NCBI RefSeq assembly: GCF_014646015.1
Contig: NZ_BMMQ01000001.1
Coordinates: 310,001 to 374,000, forward strand
Reading direction: 5' to 3'
From: Microbacterium nanhaiense
GTDB taxonomy: Bacteria; Actinomycetota; Actinomycetes; Actinomycetales; Microbacteriaceae
Length of the DNA: 64,000 nucleotides
The position numbers and the translations under genes are program-made. Of the stretch, positions 54,410 to 63,070 are shown piece by piece. Each line of letters opens with the position of its first letter. Position 1 is the stretch's first letter. The notes under the pieces were generated by a model. That model had not been told where the DNA came from and ran no database searches. It saw nothing but the letters and a program-made list of their open reading frames with translations.

Positions 54410-55233
54410 AGCCCGAGTCCTCGCTCGCGCTTCAGCTGCGCGATTCCCGGGTGTTCGAACCACGGTGCGGTCGTCGACTGCGTGCCTAACGACAGGGTCG
54501 CCGGGGTGAGGCCGCCGGCGTTGCGCGCAAGTCCGCTGAGGCCCGGAGCCGCCGGTGCGCGTTCGAGGAGCTCGATGTCGACTTCGTCGGGAACTGGGAT
54601 CGTGTGGCGTCGGTAGAGAGCGACGTGGCCGGCCGCAGCACTGTAGGTGAGGCGGTACTCGCCATCGTCGACTTCGCGGTCGAGCTCGGTTCTCGGTGTT
54701 TCGTCGTACACATGGCCGTTCTCCATCGCGGCTCCCGTTGTCTCGTCGCCGAAATCCCATTGCTCGAGGTGGCGGATACCAGCGCGCACGCCGTCACGGT
54801 CGATCATGTCGAGGACCTCATCGGCGTCTTCGCCATCCATGAAGACGATCGAGACCCATCGGTGGGCAGCGATCGGGGCGACAGGGCTGCGATGCCATGC
54901 GATGCGTCCTGCCGCCTGCGAAGCACTGTCAAGGCGGTCCTCGACTTGGCTGACGAGTTTCGCGGCTTCGCGGAGGTGATCGGCTGCGGTGAATGCGTCG
55001 CGGGTGCCCGTAACGGGATCGCCATGGTCATCTGCGGCGCGGGTGCGCAGAGCAACGTGGGTTTCGGCGAGCTGGTCCAGCACTTGCTGCAGCGACCGAG
55101 CGCTCGCGAGCAGGTCTCCGATCACTTTGTACATGTCGGACGGATGGGCGAACTGGCGCGACGCGTGCGCGAGGCCGCGGAAGGCTTCTGATGCATCGCC
55201 GGCGTCAGCTGCAGGGTCGGAGAACGTAGCCAC
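54406..55233 (-). CDS. Hypothetical protein coupled to the VirB4-like gene
   Basis: 275 residues, no membrane segment. Long helical N-terminal half (RSLQQVLDQLAETHVALRTR, HLREAAKLVSQVEDRLDSASQAAGRI) and a C-terminal half with short beta-like pieces (WVSIVFMDGEDADEVLDMIDRDG, EYRLTYSAAAGHVALYRRH). The stop overlaps the VirB4 start. It is found with VirB4 in similar actinobacterial elements by context; no function known to me. Confidence 0.7.
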   Translation of the reverse strand: MATFSDPAADAGDASEAFRGLAHASRQFAHPSDMYKVIGDLLASARSLQQVLDQLAETHVALRTRAADDHGDPVTGTRDAFTAADHLREAAKLVSQVEDRLDSASQAAGRIAWHRSPVAPIAAHRWVSIVFMDGEDADEVLDMIDRDGVRAGIRHLEQWDFGDETTGAAMENGHVYDETPRTELDREVDDGEYRLTYSAAAGHVALYRRHTIPVPDEVDIELLERAPAAPGLSGLARNAGGLTPATLSLGTQSTTAPWFEHPGIAQLKRERGLGL

Positions 55234-55349
55234 TTTGCACTCCTATCGGTTGCGGTGAGTACTGCTAGGTGTGCATAGCGCAGTACTCAACGGCAACTGT
55301 CAGAGCGCAAACAGCGAGTGGCTGTAAACGAGGCGTGGTCTATGTCGTG

Positions 55350-55772
55350 CTACTTCGACCCTTCATTCTTAATCAGGGAGAATGCATCTTCTGAAATAAA
55401 TCGATAACTCTGTGGAGGCGTGATGCCCCACTCCCTCATGCGATGGAGTGGGATGGGAGAATCCAATTTGATTGGGTTTCGCGCCTCGATTAAAGTGCCA
55501 TGGCTCATTCCTGATAGGTATAGGCTGATATCGCAAGCGGACAAACGCGTTGCTCGTCGAAACCTTGTTGATATTTGTGAGACCGATAGACGCTGAACCT
55601 GTGCTACATCGAAGTAGCCAGAGATTGTTTTATCCGCCCCTGAGGAATAGATGATAATTCTACTGTCGAGCCATTCATTTGTAAATTTGCGGCGAAGCTC
55701 ATGTGATTTTTCCCCATTCAGTAGTGCGTTTGCAAAGTTGGAACGGATGGACATAAGAATGTTGTTCGTCAT
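55350..55772 (-). CDS. Stand-alone ASCH-domain protein, partner of the GNAT-PIN fusion
   Basis: 140 residues, low GC compared with the neighbours. ASCH/PUA-like features: ILMSIRSNFANALLNGEKSHELRR at the start (S-I-R, then G-x-K-x-x-E-x-R), RIIIYSSGADKTISGYFDV in the middle and PIPLHRMREWGITPPQSYRFI near the end. ASCH domains bind nucleic acid or modified nucleotides; some act as nucleases. The ATG overlaps the stop of the GNAT-PIN gene (ATGA), so the two products are made together. It may be the partner or antitoxin, but this is inference. Confidence 0.75.
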   Translation of the reverse strand: MTNNILMSIRSNFANALLNGEKSHELRRKFTNEWLDSRIIIYSSGADKTISGYFDVAQVQRLSVSQISTRFRRATRLSACDISLYLSGMSHGTLIEARNPIKLDSPIPLHRMREWGITPPQSYRFISEDAFSLIKNEGSK

Positions 55773-57820
55773 GCGAGTGAATTGGGTTGGTTGTACTCGC
55801 TCATGAGTTCCTGAAAGAGTTGCGCCGGGATTGAGCGGGGTGAGAAAAACTCTCCGGTGACCCCATGCGGTGTGGCGTGTTTCCGGAATGTTTTGAGGTG
55901 GATCGGATTCGTCAGGACTTCGGTGTCTTCTACTTCGAGTACTGTGACGTTGCCTGTTGGGTCAGCGGTAGCTTCCACTTGGCGTTTTTTGTAGACTCCG
56001 AAGCGATTGAATTTTTCGTGCGCATCTCCGGCTGGGAGTGTATGGCTTGCCACCGCATTTGAAACCGCGAAAAATTGTTGTACCTGGTTTCCCTTTTCTT
56101 GAGAGGCATACCAAAGCACGCGTGCGGGGAGGTGCTTGAACGGGTTGGAGCGCCCACTCCTGTAATAAATGTGTCGACGGGACAGGCCTAAAGCTCTCCG
56201 CTGTTGAAGCAAATTCGGCGGGTATGCGAAAAGATCCATCGCGGCTGTCGGTTTGATTGAGACGACGTAGCAGGGCCTATCGTCCCAGATGCGTAAAGGC
56301 CAGTGCTGTCGCTCGAGATCGTGTGAGTTACTGGTCTGGATCAAGGTTGTTGAAGCGTCAAGAAAATATGCCTCAAAATCCGTCAGTGCTCCACGGTAAT
56401 TTATAGGCCGGGCAATGAATGATCCTTCCGAATCACGCTGGTATCCGTCCTCGTGGAGAGCTGTCTGTACCACGCGTGGCAGTGCCGGGTCCGAGATTCG
56501 CACGAGGGACTTTTCGTGGCCTACGGCACGCATGCGAAGTTGGCGTGCAAGCTGAAGCGCGATCGAGCTTTGGTGCTGTCCCGCGGCGACGCGAAGCAAG
56601 CTAACCTCGAGGGCATCCTCGCTCACATTCGCTGCGAGCAGTGCTGTTGGCGACTCATCGTCTGTGAGAACCTGAGAGGACATGCTTGCAATCCCGCTAC
56701 GGAGCCGTGGTCTGAAGGACTTGGCCTTTTCATGAGCTGCATAGTTCATGAATTGCTTCTCAAGAGACTGCTCGTCAAAATCGGCGGTGCTATGCCAGGA
56801 CAGGCTTAGATTCTCAAATACTCCGGGCGAATATGAATTAAGTATCCCGGGGTTTTCAGCGATGTCGGTAACTACCTCGTGTGGGCGTGCGATCAGTAGG
56901 CCAAATTTTTCGCGAATTGGATTACGCATGGCCAGCACGCCCTCATCATTCGTGACGAAGTACTTTGCGGACGCGCGAACTGCGTCAGCAATGTGGCAAA
57001 TATCACTTTCTAAGCTGACGTCTTTTCGTAGTGCCGGTTGTCCGAAAATTGCTTTTAACTCGTTCTCGATATCGGTATTGAATGGGCGTTCCGTTGGAAG
57101 GCGAGTCCATTCCTGTGCGAATGTAGTCTGGATTTTCCTTTCGGAATCGTCGCCAAGTTTATTGAGTTCATGGTCGACCTGAACTGAAACAGCGAACTCT
57201 ATTTCCTCGGCTAGCCAGTCGGCGACGAGTGCTCTTGATGCCTCGCGGTTTGGGCGGTGGACTTCGTCTCGTGCGTGAAGGTCTATAATAATGTTTGAGT
57301 CAAGGACTGCGATTGGCCTGTCAGAGAATAAAAGATTTGTTGTGAATAAGTCTGGCGTGCCGAGTTTTCGGAACCATAACGTAAGGGGGAGGCCTTGGGC
57401 GTTTCGCCCGGCCTTTTCGCTCGACGGAGAAAGACCTGCACCTCGCCAGAAACTATCGAGATTGTAGTCTCGGCGACAACTCGCAGTAATTGCAACAGCA
57501 TCCGGGTGCTGGTTGATGACGTGCTCGATTAGATGGGCGCCAAGGTTTTTGCCACGCGATTCGCTTGCTACGCATACTTGAGTTAACTTGATGGTTGCGC
57601 GAGTGATGCGATACAGGGCGTATCCGACCAGCACGTCAGATGAGTAGGCCAGGGTGAGATGCCCGGCATCAGCAGCCTTCTTGAAGACCGCATCGGTGAG
57701 AAATCCGAGAGTCTTCTTGTGCGCAGACGCAAGCGCGATTACAGCTGCGACGTGGGTGTCAAGCAGTGGATCAGATGCTTGGCAGCTGAAGATGTTTAAC
57801 GAGGCGCTACTGAGGGACAC
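55769..57820 (-). CDS. GNAT acetyltransferase - PIN nuclease - ASCH-like fusion protein
   Basis: 683 residues, GTG start (an in-frame stop lies just upstream), GC about 50%. Residues 1-150 are a GNAT domain with the acetyl-CoA loop VCVASESRGKNLGAHLIEH (82-100). Residues 168-300 form a PIN domain: AVLDSNIIIDLH (Asp174), VDHEL (Glu218), SDICHIADAV (Asp273) and VTNDEGVL (Asp292), the acidic residues expected of an RNase site. Residues 400-475 look like a weak second GNAT fold. Residues 517-675 (VVSIKPTAAMDLF ... RVLWYASQ ... NPIHLKTFRK ... SPRSIPAQLFQEL) line up with the downstream ASCH partner. A multidomain effector is inferred; no such system is known to me by name. Confidence 0.8.
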   Translation of the reverse strand: MSLSSASLNIFSCQASDPLLDTHVAAVIALASAHKKTLGFLTDAVFKKAADAGHLTLAYSSDVLVGYALYRITRATIKLTQVCVASESRGKNLGAHLIEHVINQHPDAVAITASCRRDYNLDSFWRGAGLSPSSEKAGRNAQGLPLTLWFRKLGTPDLFTTNLLFSDRPIAVLDSNIIIDLHARDEVHRPNREASRALVADWLAEEIEFAVSVQVDHELNKLGDDSERKIQTTFAQEWTRLPTERPFNTDIENELKAIFGQPALRKDVSLESDICHIADAVRASAKYFVTNDEGVLAMRNPIREKFGLLIARPHEVVTDIAENPGILNSYSPGVFENLSLSWHSTADFDEQSLEKQFMNYAAHEKAKSFRPRLRSGIASMSSQVLTDDESPTALLAANVSEDALEVSLLRVAAGQHQSSIALQLARQLRMRAVGHEKSLVRISDPALPRVVQTALHEDGYQRDSEGSFIARPINYRGALTDFEAYFLDASTTLIQTSNSHDLERQHWPLRIWDDRPCYVVSIKPTAAMDLFAYPPNLLQQRRALGLSRRHIYYRSGRSNPFKHLPARVLWYASQEKGNQVQQFFAVSNAVASHTLPAGDAHEKFNRFGVYKKRQVEATADPTGNVTVLEVEDTEVLTNPIHLKTFRKHATPHGVTGEFFSPRSIPAQLFQELMSEYNQPNSLA

Positions 57821-57918
57821 TCGTCAATCATGCCCCACGCGCGCTGCTTATCGTCGATACCGGTCGTCGCATGCGCGTGCACGAGGTCGGGGATAGGTGT
57901 TCGACGTCCTCATCCCGA

Positions 57919-59397
57919 TTAGAGCCGCCGGCACAGCGGGAGCGCGGCCGCGGTGAACGCTTGCGCCTGCTGGCCGACGAGGAGGCGTGTCTCGCATGAG
58001 GCTTGGATCGCGGCCTGTTCGATCGCCGCAACGGCGGCTTCGAGGTCTTCCTCGCTGGTAGCTGAGACGGCGACGAGGCCCGTGTACCGGAGGACGCCGT
58101 GTCCCGCGGTGAGGTCGGCTTCCTGCTGCAGCACATCGTGGAATTCGGCGGTCTGCGATGCATCCTCGATCTGCCCGATGCGCTGGCGCTGTGCGGCGTC
58201 CGAGATGTGCTCCGTCTTCTTCTTCCGGATGTCGCGTGCGGCCTGATCGGATCGCATCGGCGTGCACAGCAACGAGAACGAACGCTGGATGCCGGTCGAG
58301 AGGAGGACCGGGGCGAGGAACCCGGGGTAGACGAGGGACCGCGGCCACTCGGAGATCCACAGCACCGCGTGGTGGGCAGAATCCGTGCGGAGGCGTGACC
58401 ACGACTCATTCACGGCAAGCGGCCCCGCGGTTGCGAGCGACTGGCCGAGGTCACCGTGTCGCTCGAGAGTGGCGGCGATCGCCGGGTCGTAAGCGGAGCG
58501 GAGGATGACGGCGATCTTGCCGCAGGGCAACCAGCTCGTCGGTGCGAGATCTGCCGCACGCAGTGCTGCAGCGAGAGTCGACATCTCCTGTCGCAGTACG
58601 GCCGCCGCCCCTTTGATTCCGCCGCCGGCTGTGCGGATCTGGCGGGCGGAAGTCTGCATGTCGAGAGCCAGAGAGATTGTGGTCGCGTGCCGTTCGCCGG
58701 CGGGGCCAGCGCGTTCGATCAGTTCGGCGTAGGTCGTGGAGGCCCAGGACCCATCGTCAGTGCCATGGGCCGCCCACCATTCAGCTAGCCCTGTCCCGGA
58801 ATCGGGCAGCGTCCGTTCGAGGACCTGGAGGGTGGCGACTCGGCCGGATCTGCACACTGTGGCCAGCACGCGGCCCCAGGCGGTGACACGGCGTTCTTGC
58901 TCGCCGGGGTCGAGGAGGACGAATGCGGGGTGTGCGATTGCGCACACGACAGTGAGCGTGCCGGCGTGCGGATCATGCACCATGCCGGCTCCGGTTGTCG
59001 GGTCGGTGTACTCACGGAGCCTCGCCATATCGCCGGGCAGGGCGAGCGTTCCCTCGGGACGCGGGGCGACGATTCGGCGACGGTAGAGCAGCTGGCCGGC
59101 TGACCGGCGCCAGAGCCACCAGGTCACGATCGGCAGCCATTCGATGAGCGGGCGTCCGCCGGCAGGAACCCACGTGGCGATCGCCGCGGTGAGCCAGATC
59201 GGAGCGGTATAGAGAACGAGGATGCCGCCGCCAGCGTAGAACGCGAGCACGAGCGATGCTCCGCCGATCGCGAGTGCGATCAACTGCGCCAGGGTGAGCC
59301 CGAGCAGAATGCCGCGCCGAGTGAGGCGGGAGAACTTCACCGGCACGATCTCGCCGCCCGTGGGCTGGGGTGCGGATACGTTGCTCATCGGGATCAT
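57919..59397 (-). CDS. SCO6880-family conjugation protein
   Basis: 492 residues. Two membrane helices near the N-terminus (30-52, 55-77) and a large cytosolic part: VVCAIAHPAFVLLDPGEQERRVTAWGRVLATVCRS, and HAVLWISEWPRSLVYPGFLAPVLLSTGIQRSFSLLCTPMRSDQAARDIRKKKTEHISDAAQR. This is the SCO6880 family found with VirB4 in actinobacterial conjugative elements; it may act as a channel scaffold. ATG overlaps the stop of the VirB6-like gene (ATGA). In simpler elements it is followed directly by the VirB4 block; here the GNAT-PIN cassette lies between. Confidence 0.85.
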   Translation of the reverse strand: MIPMSNVSAPQPTGGEIVPVKFSRLTRRGILLGLTLAQLIALAIGGASLVLAFYAGGGILVLYTAPIWLTAAIATWVPAGGRPLIEWLPIVTWWLWRRSAGQLLYRRRIVAPRPEGTLALPGDMARLREYTDPTTGAGMVHDPHAGTLTVVCAIAHPAFVLLDPGEQERRVTAWGRVLATVCRSGRVATLQVLERTLPDSGTGLAEWWAAHGTDDGSWASTTYAELIERAGPAGERHATTISLALDMQTSARQIRTAGGGIKGAAAVLRQEMSTLAAALRAADLAPTSWLPCGKIAVILRSAYDPAIAATLERHGDLGQSLATAGPLAVNESWSRLRTDSAHHAVLWISEWPRSLVYPGFLAPVLLSTGIQRSFSLLCTPMRSDQAARDIRKKKTEHISDAAQRQRIGQIEDASQTAEFHDVLQQEADLTAGHGVLRYTGLVAVSATSEEDLEAAVAAIEQAAIQASCETRLLVGQQAQAFTAAALPLCRRL

Positions 59398-60848
59398 TCC
59401 TTCGGGACAGGAGGTGCAGGCGGTTCGGGAGTCGGGGGAGTCGGATCTGCTGGCGACGGGGTCGGGGCAGGCGTTGCAGGGACAGGGGGCGCTGCGGCTT
59501 CACGGGCATCGGATGCCGCCGGTGCGGCGGTGTCCGAGGGAGCACCGGGCTGTGGCGTCGAGCGCGGCGCGGGTGAGGAACCGTCCGAATCGGGGCTACT
59601 GCTTTGCTCCGCGCCGGTCGCCGCTGTCTCGGCTTGAGCGCCGACCTCGTTGCCGATCTTCGGGCCGGCTGTCGCCGCTGCTTCTGCGACTTCTGCTGCG
59701 ATGACGGCGGCGCCCACAACGGGCACCGCGGCACCCGCGCCAGCAGCCGCGCCGGCACCGGCCCCCGTGCCCGTGGCGGCACCGGTTCCGGCCTCGGCGC
59801 CGGTAGCCGACGACGCAGGCGCAGCGGGAGCCGGCGCTGGGCCGGCGGGCGCCGGGGTCGTGCCGTCTTTGGGGCCGGCACCGTCGAGGACTTTGGCGGG
59901 GCTCGCGCCAGTTGGCTTCGAGGGGAGAGGCACCGGGCGGTTCATCGCGTTCTTCGCATCCTGTTCGCTTCCCATCGCGTGATACATGTCGAAGCCGAGG
60001 AACGAGATGAAGCGATAGACCATGTACGGCGCGAATGCGGCGATGAACAGCAGCACGATGCCGATGATCGGTTCGGTGACGGATCGCAGGTCCAGCTCGA
60101 TCGGAGCTGCGATCTGCGTCGTGGCGAGTAGGAACACGATGACGAGGACGAGCTTCGAAAAGATCAGTGCGATCACGAAGGCGGCCCATTTCCCGACCCA
60201 TCCGCGTGTGACGTCCCATGCCGCGCCGGCGAATGCGATTGGTGCGAGTACGATCGCGACGAGCAGCAGAGCCTTGCGGATGAGGAGGCTGAACCAGACG
60301 ATTGCTGTCGCAGCTACCATCAGTCCCGCGAGGAACAGCGTCAGGATCGCTGCGACTCCGGGCGTACCGATACTGATCGCAGTCAGCGGAGCTCCGAGCA
60401 GGACGATTTTGTCGCCGAGCGTCGCGACGGTCTCGCCCGACGCGTGAACGAGCCCGATGCAGAGCTGATCCACCGTCTCGAGCGCGAGCGCTGTGAGAGT
60501 GATGACGATGAACGAACCGAGGACGGCCTTAGCAGCGCCGAGGGCAGCTCTCGAGAGCGCGCCTGGATCTCGTCGGATGAGGCCGAGGATGAGCTGGAAG
60601 CAGAAGAACAGAACGACGATGAAGACGCCGATGCCGAACAGCAGGTTGTAGACCGAGACGTACCCGGCGCTGGTGACATCGACGAGCGTGGTCGCATCGA
60701 ATACGACCCACATCGCCTCGAGCAGCCACCCTGCCGTTGCCGCCGTCGCTGAGCCCAACCAGTCGAATGGTGCAGTGACCAGCGTTGCGGCGCCTTCGCC
60801 GACGGAGTCACACACGTTCGAGATGACGGGAATGTCGCACAGCGCCAT
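59394..60848 (-). CDS. VirB6/TrbL-like conjugation membrane protein with long Pro/Ala tail
   Basis: 484 residues, AAGGAGA site before the ATG. Six or so membrane helices up to about residue 300 (GIGVFIVVLFFCFQLILGLI, AAILTLFLAGLMVAATAIVWFSLLIRKALLLVAIVLAPIAFAGAAWD are typical of TrbL/VirB6), then about 170 residues of low-complexity Ala/Pro/Gly/Thr (PAPAGPAPAPAAP, AGTGAATGTGAGAGAAAG, PAPTPSPADPTPPTPEPPAP). The tail may span or anchor in the thick wall. First part matches VirB6-like pore subunits. Confidence 0.85.
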   Translation of the reverse strand: MALCDIPVISNVCDSVGEGAATLVTAPFDWLGSATAATAGWLLEAMWVVFDATTLVDVTSAGYVSVYNLLFGIGVFIVVLFFCFQLILGLIRRDPGALSRAALGAAKAVLGSFIVITLTALALETVDQLCIGLVHASGETVATLGDKIVLLGAPLTAISIGTPGVAAILTLFLAGLMVAATAIVWFSLLIRKALLLVAIVLAPIAFAGAAWDVTRGWVGKWAAFVIALIFSKLVLVIVFLLATTQIAAPIELDLRSVTEPIIGIVLLFIAAFAPYMVYRFISFLGFDMYHAMGSEQDAKNAMNRPVPLPSKPTGASPAKVLDGAGPKDGTTPAPAGPAPAPAAPASSATGAEAGTGAATGTGAGAGAAAGAGAAVPVVGAAVIAAEVAEAAATAGPKIGNEVGAQAETAATGAEQSSSPDSDGSSPAPRSTPQPGAPSDTAAPAASDAREAAAPPVPATPAPTPSPADPTPPTPEPPAPPVPKE

Positions 60849-60877
60849 GACGCGTCTCCTTCTCCCGTTCGCCGGAC

Positions 60878-61198
60878 TCAGACCTGCTGGCCGACGTCCC
60901 AGAAGAAGTTGATGAGAGTCACGCTCGCACCGCAGATCACGGCCGCTCCGCACGAGACGAGAACGCCGATCTTGCCACGGCCGGAAAGATGAGGGTTCGA
61001 AGAGTTCGAGCCGAAGCCCCAGATGATCGCCGAGACGATCAGCGCGAGCACCGACAGAATCAGCCCGACGGTCATGACCGCACCGACGATGGTGCGCAAC
61101 TGGGTGATGCCCGGCAAACCGTCATCATTGGGGTTGATGCTGATGTCCATCGGCACGAGTGCCGGTACGACGGCGAGAGCAGTTGCAAGGTCGACCAC
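60878..61198 (-). CDS. DUF6112-like small membrane protein, copy 1
   Basis: 106 residues. Two helices: TIVGAVMTVGLILSVLALIVSAIIWGFGS and GVLVSCGAAVICGASVTLINFFWDVGQQV. N-terminal LVPMDISINPNDDGLPG. The shape (helix, GxxSxNxxLxxxGKxGxxV loop, helix) is that of DUF6112/VirB2-like small proteins in these elements. A paralogue is at 63140-63406. Thirty bases ahead of the VirB6-like gene. Confidence 0.8.
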   Translation of the reverse strand: MVDLATALAVVPALVPMDISINPNDDGLPGITQLRTIVGAVMTVGLILSVLALIVSAIIWGFGSNSSNPHLSGRGKIGVLVSCGAAVICGASVTLINFFWDVGQQV

Positions 61199-61260
61199 GA
61201 TGGCTCCTGACGGATGGCCCGAAGGCAGATGAACGAAGGGTCATCCGTCAGGTGCGCAAC

Positions 61261-61298
61261 GCACACGCGTCGATAAGACGCACACGCGTCGATAAGAC
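61261..61298. repeat. Perfect tandem duplication of a 19-bp unit
   Basis: gcacacgcgtcgataagac occurs at 61261-61279 and again at 61280-61298 with no mismatch. It sits upstream of the HipA/HIRAN promoter and beside the start of a leftward transfer gene. Such paired sites often bind a regulator. Confidence 0.9.
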
Positions 61299-61333
61299 GC
61301 GCGTGATTCCGCGTCAGAACGGACCTCGATCCG

Positions 61334-61339
61334 TATACT
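61334..61339 (+). promoter_or_regulatory. -10 element for a leaderless hipA-like transcript
   Basis: TATACT, seven bases before the GTG start at 61347, so transcription would begin at or next to the start codon. No clear -35 is seen. Confidence 0.5.
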
Positions 61340-61346
61340 CACGAAT

Positions 61347-62276
61347 GTGGATCAGGGGCGCACAGACGTATCGGCATGGGAGTTCTTGCATGTCGAAGCC
61401 CGCGGAGCCTCTGAGAAGATGTGGCTGTCCGAACCGGGCGGATCGTCGGCGCGTCCTCACACGCATTGGCTGTTCAAGCCGGCGACTATCCACTCGAACG
61501 GACATCGGCAGATCGGCGATTGGACCGAAACGATCGCCGCGGCAGTTGCCGCAGAGCTCGATGTGCCCGCTGCACAAGCGAAGCTTGCTATTAGGGATGG
61601 CGTCGAAGGCGTCATCGTTCGAAACGTTCGTCCCGTGGAATACGAGATGCAGGCCGGCAGCTTGGTGATGGTCGACGAGATCGGGGTCGAGCTCAGGGCG
61701 TCGAATCGCGTGCGAACGGCCACGATCGGGCACACCCTGGATAACATCTGCCGTGCCCTGGTGCCATACGGCCCGCCGCCTGCGGCACCGACGTGGTCGT
61801 CATGCACCGGCTATGACGTCTTCGTCGGGTACTTGATTCTGGATGCTTTGATCGGCAACGCGGATCGCCACGAGCAGAACTGGTCCGTCCTTCGGGCACG
61901 GTCCAGCGCAGGCCCAGCTGACGTCCTTGCACCGGCGTATGATATGGAGTCGAGCCTGGGATTTCAGCTGACCGACGAGGCACGGACGAACAGGCTCGCT
62001 GACGCAACGGCGATGGAGAAATTCGCGGTGAAGGGCACAGCCCGTCGATTCGACGGCGATCTGAAGACGCCGCTGGTGGACTTCGCCGGGCGGGCGGTGG
62101 CTCAATGCAGTAACGCAGGGCGCGAGCGTATCGCGCACTTGGCGGAGGCCATCGCGAGCGTCAACTTCGAAGAACTTCTCGCCAGTCACCCTGGAGTGTC
62201 AGTGGTTGCGCGTAGATTCGCAGGAACAGTGTTAGAGATCAATGGAAGGAGGATCCGAGATGTCATCCGTACTTGA
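61347..62276 (+). CDS. HipA_2-type kinase-fold protein
   Basis: 309 residues, GTG start on a probable leaderless mRNA. The ATP-binding lysine is likely Lys44 in HWLFKPATIHSNG. The catalytic loop is LILDALIGNADRHEQNW (Asp173, His175, Asn178) and the metal-binding Asp199 is in PAYDMESSLGF. This fits the single-chain HipA_2 family rather than classic HipA, which has an N-subdomain and a Ser autophosphorylation loop. HipA-type kinases phosphorylate cellular targets to halt growth or regulate. Its stop overlaps the next gene. The two genes read opposite to the surrounding transfer genes. Confidence 0.8.
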   Translation: MDQGRTDVSAWEFLHVEARGASEKMWLSEPGGSSARPHTHWLFKPATIHSNGHRQIGDWTETIAAAVAAELDVPAAQAKLAIRDGVEGVIVRNVRPVEYEMQAGSLVMVDEIGVELRASNRVRTATIGHTLDNICRALVPYGPPPAAPTWSSCTGYDVFVGYLILDALIGNADRHEQNWSVLRARSSAGPADVLAPAYDMESSLGFQLTDEARTNRLADATAMEKFAVKGTARRFDGDLKTPLVDFAGRAVAQCSNAGRERIAHLAEAIASVNFEELLASHPGVSVVARRFAGTVLEINGRRIRDVIRT

Positions 62277-63069
62277 GCGGCCGGTAGCGACCGTCGCGAC
62301 AGAGACCGAGTTGCTTGTTATCTGGCAGCAGCCGACGACCCGCGCGATGATTCCGGTCGGCGTCCTTGGATTCGACGGCGAGACCTACACGTTTGCTTAC
62401 CTCCCGAACGCGGCGGACATCGCCGAGTTCCGCCCGTTGCTCGGGTTTCGCGACTTCACGCAGTCGTACACGAGCGACGAGCTGTTCCCACTCTTCCGCG
62501 AACGAGTGCTCGACCCTACTCGCCCTGACTTCTCACGGGTGATCGACGAGCTGAGCCTCGATCCTGTGTCGGCCACTCCGTGGGAGCAGCTGGTCCGTTC
62601 CGGCGGCGGCTCTGAGGGAGACACACTCCAGGTGATTCCTTTCCCCCGTGAGTCTGACGGCGGTTGGGCATGTACCGCACTCGTTGCGGGTATGCGCTAT
62701 TTGTCGAAGAAGTCGGTTCGGACCGCCGCTGGCGTCGTGCAGGCGTACGCCGACGGCGAGATCGAGGACGTCCTGCGACGGTTGGCCCCCGGACAAGAGC
62801 TGAAGATCGTTTCCGAGGTCGGCAACGACTACAACTCGGATGCCCAGCTGCTTTTCACCGACAAGGATGAGCTCATCGGCTATGTGCCGGACTGGATCGC
62901 CAAGCTGATGGCGCCGGGGCTGACGGCCGGCGCCAGCGGGCGAGCCATCGTCGAGCGAGTCAACGGTGCCGCGGCGGGTTGGCACCTGCGTGTGCTCGTC
63001 AACCTTCAACTCGACGAAGCCTTCGACGGGGTTCGAGACCGAATCGTGGCGACGACGCAGTCATACTGA
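62260..63069 (+). CDS. HIRAN-like domain protein partnered with the HipA-like kinase
   Basis: 269 residues. The start at 62260 follows an AAGGAGG site; 17 bases overlap the kinase gene. The C-terminal half reads ACTALVAGMRYLSKKS, LAPGQELKIVSEVGNDYNSDAQLLFTDKDELIGYVPDWIAKLM, which follows a HIRAN-domain pattern (A-G-x-R-Y, L-x-L-x-x-E-x-x-N-x-Y-x-x-x-A, I-G-Y-V-P). The N-terminal half (AYLPNAADIAEFRPLLGF, DELFPLFRERVLDPTRPDFS) resembles segments often seen with HipA-like proteins. Likely a partner that binds DNA ends or the kinase; role inferred. Confidence 0.7.
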   Translation: MSSVLERPVATVATETELLVIWQQPTTRAMIPVGVLGFDGETYTFAYLPNAADIAEFRPLLGFRDFTQSYTSDELFPLFRERVLDPTRPDFSRVIDELSLDPVSATPWEQLVRSGGGSEGDTLQVIPFPRESDGGWACTALVAGMRYLSKKSVRTAAGVVQAYADGEIEDVLRRLAPGQELKIVSEVGNDYNSDAQLLFTDKDELIGYVPDWIAKLMAPGLTAGASGRAIVERVNGAAAGWHLRVLVNLQLDEAFDGVRDRIVATTQSY

Positions 63070-63070
63070 T

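Larger units (their letters stand above)
61199..61346. other. Regulatory gap holding a tandem repeat and a promoter
   Basis: 148 bases between the divergent DUF6112-like and HipA-like genes. It holds the 19-bp tandem repeat at 61261-61298 and the rightward -10 element at 61334-61339. No gene is seen. Confidence 0.6.

Noticed and set aside
57821..57918. Short minus-strand frame reading DLVHAHATTGIDDKQRAWG just upstream of the GNAT-PIN gene
   Set aside because: Looks coding-like, but it is under 40 residues with no start signal or known family; it could be debris at the cassette junction.
61261..61298. Possible CRISPR array
   Set aside because: Only two copies, directly abutting with no spacers, and no cas gene in the window.
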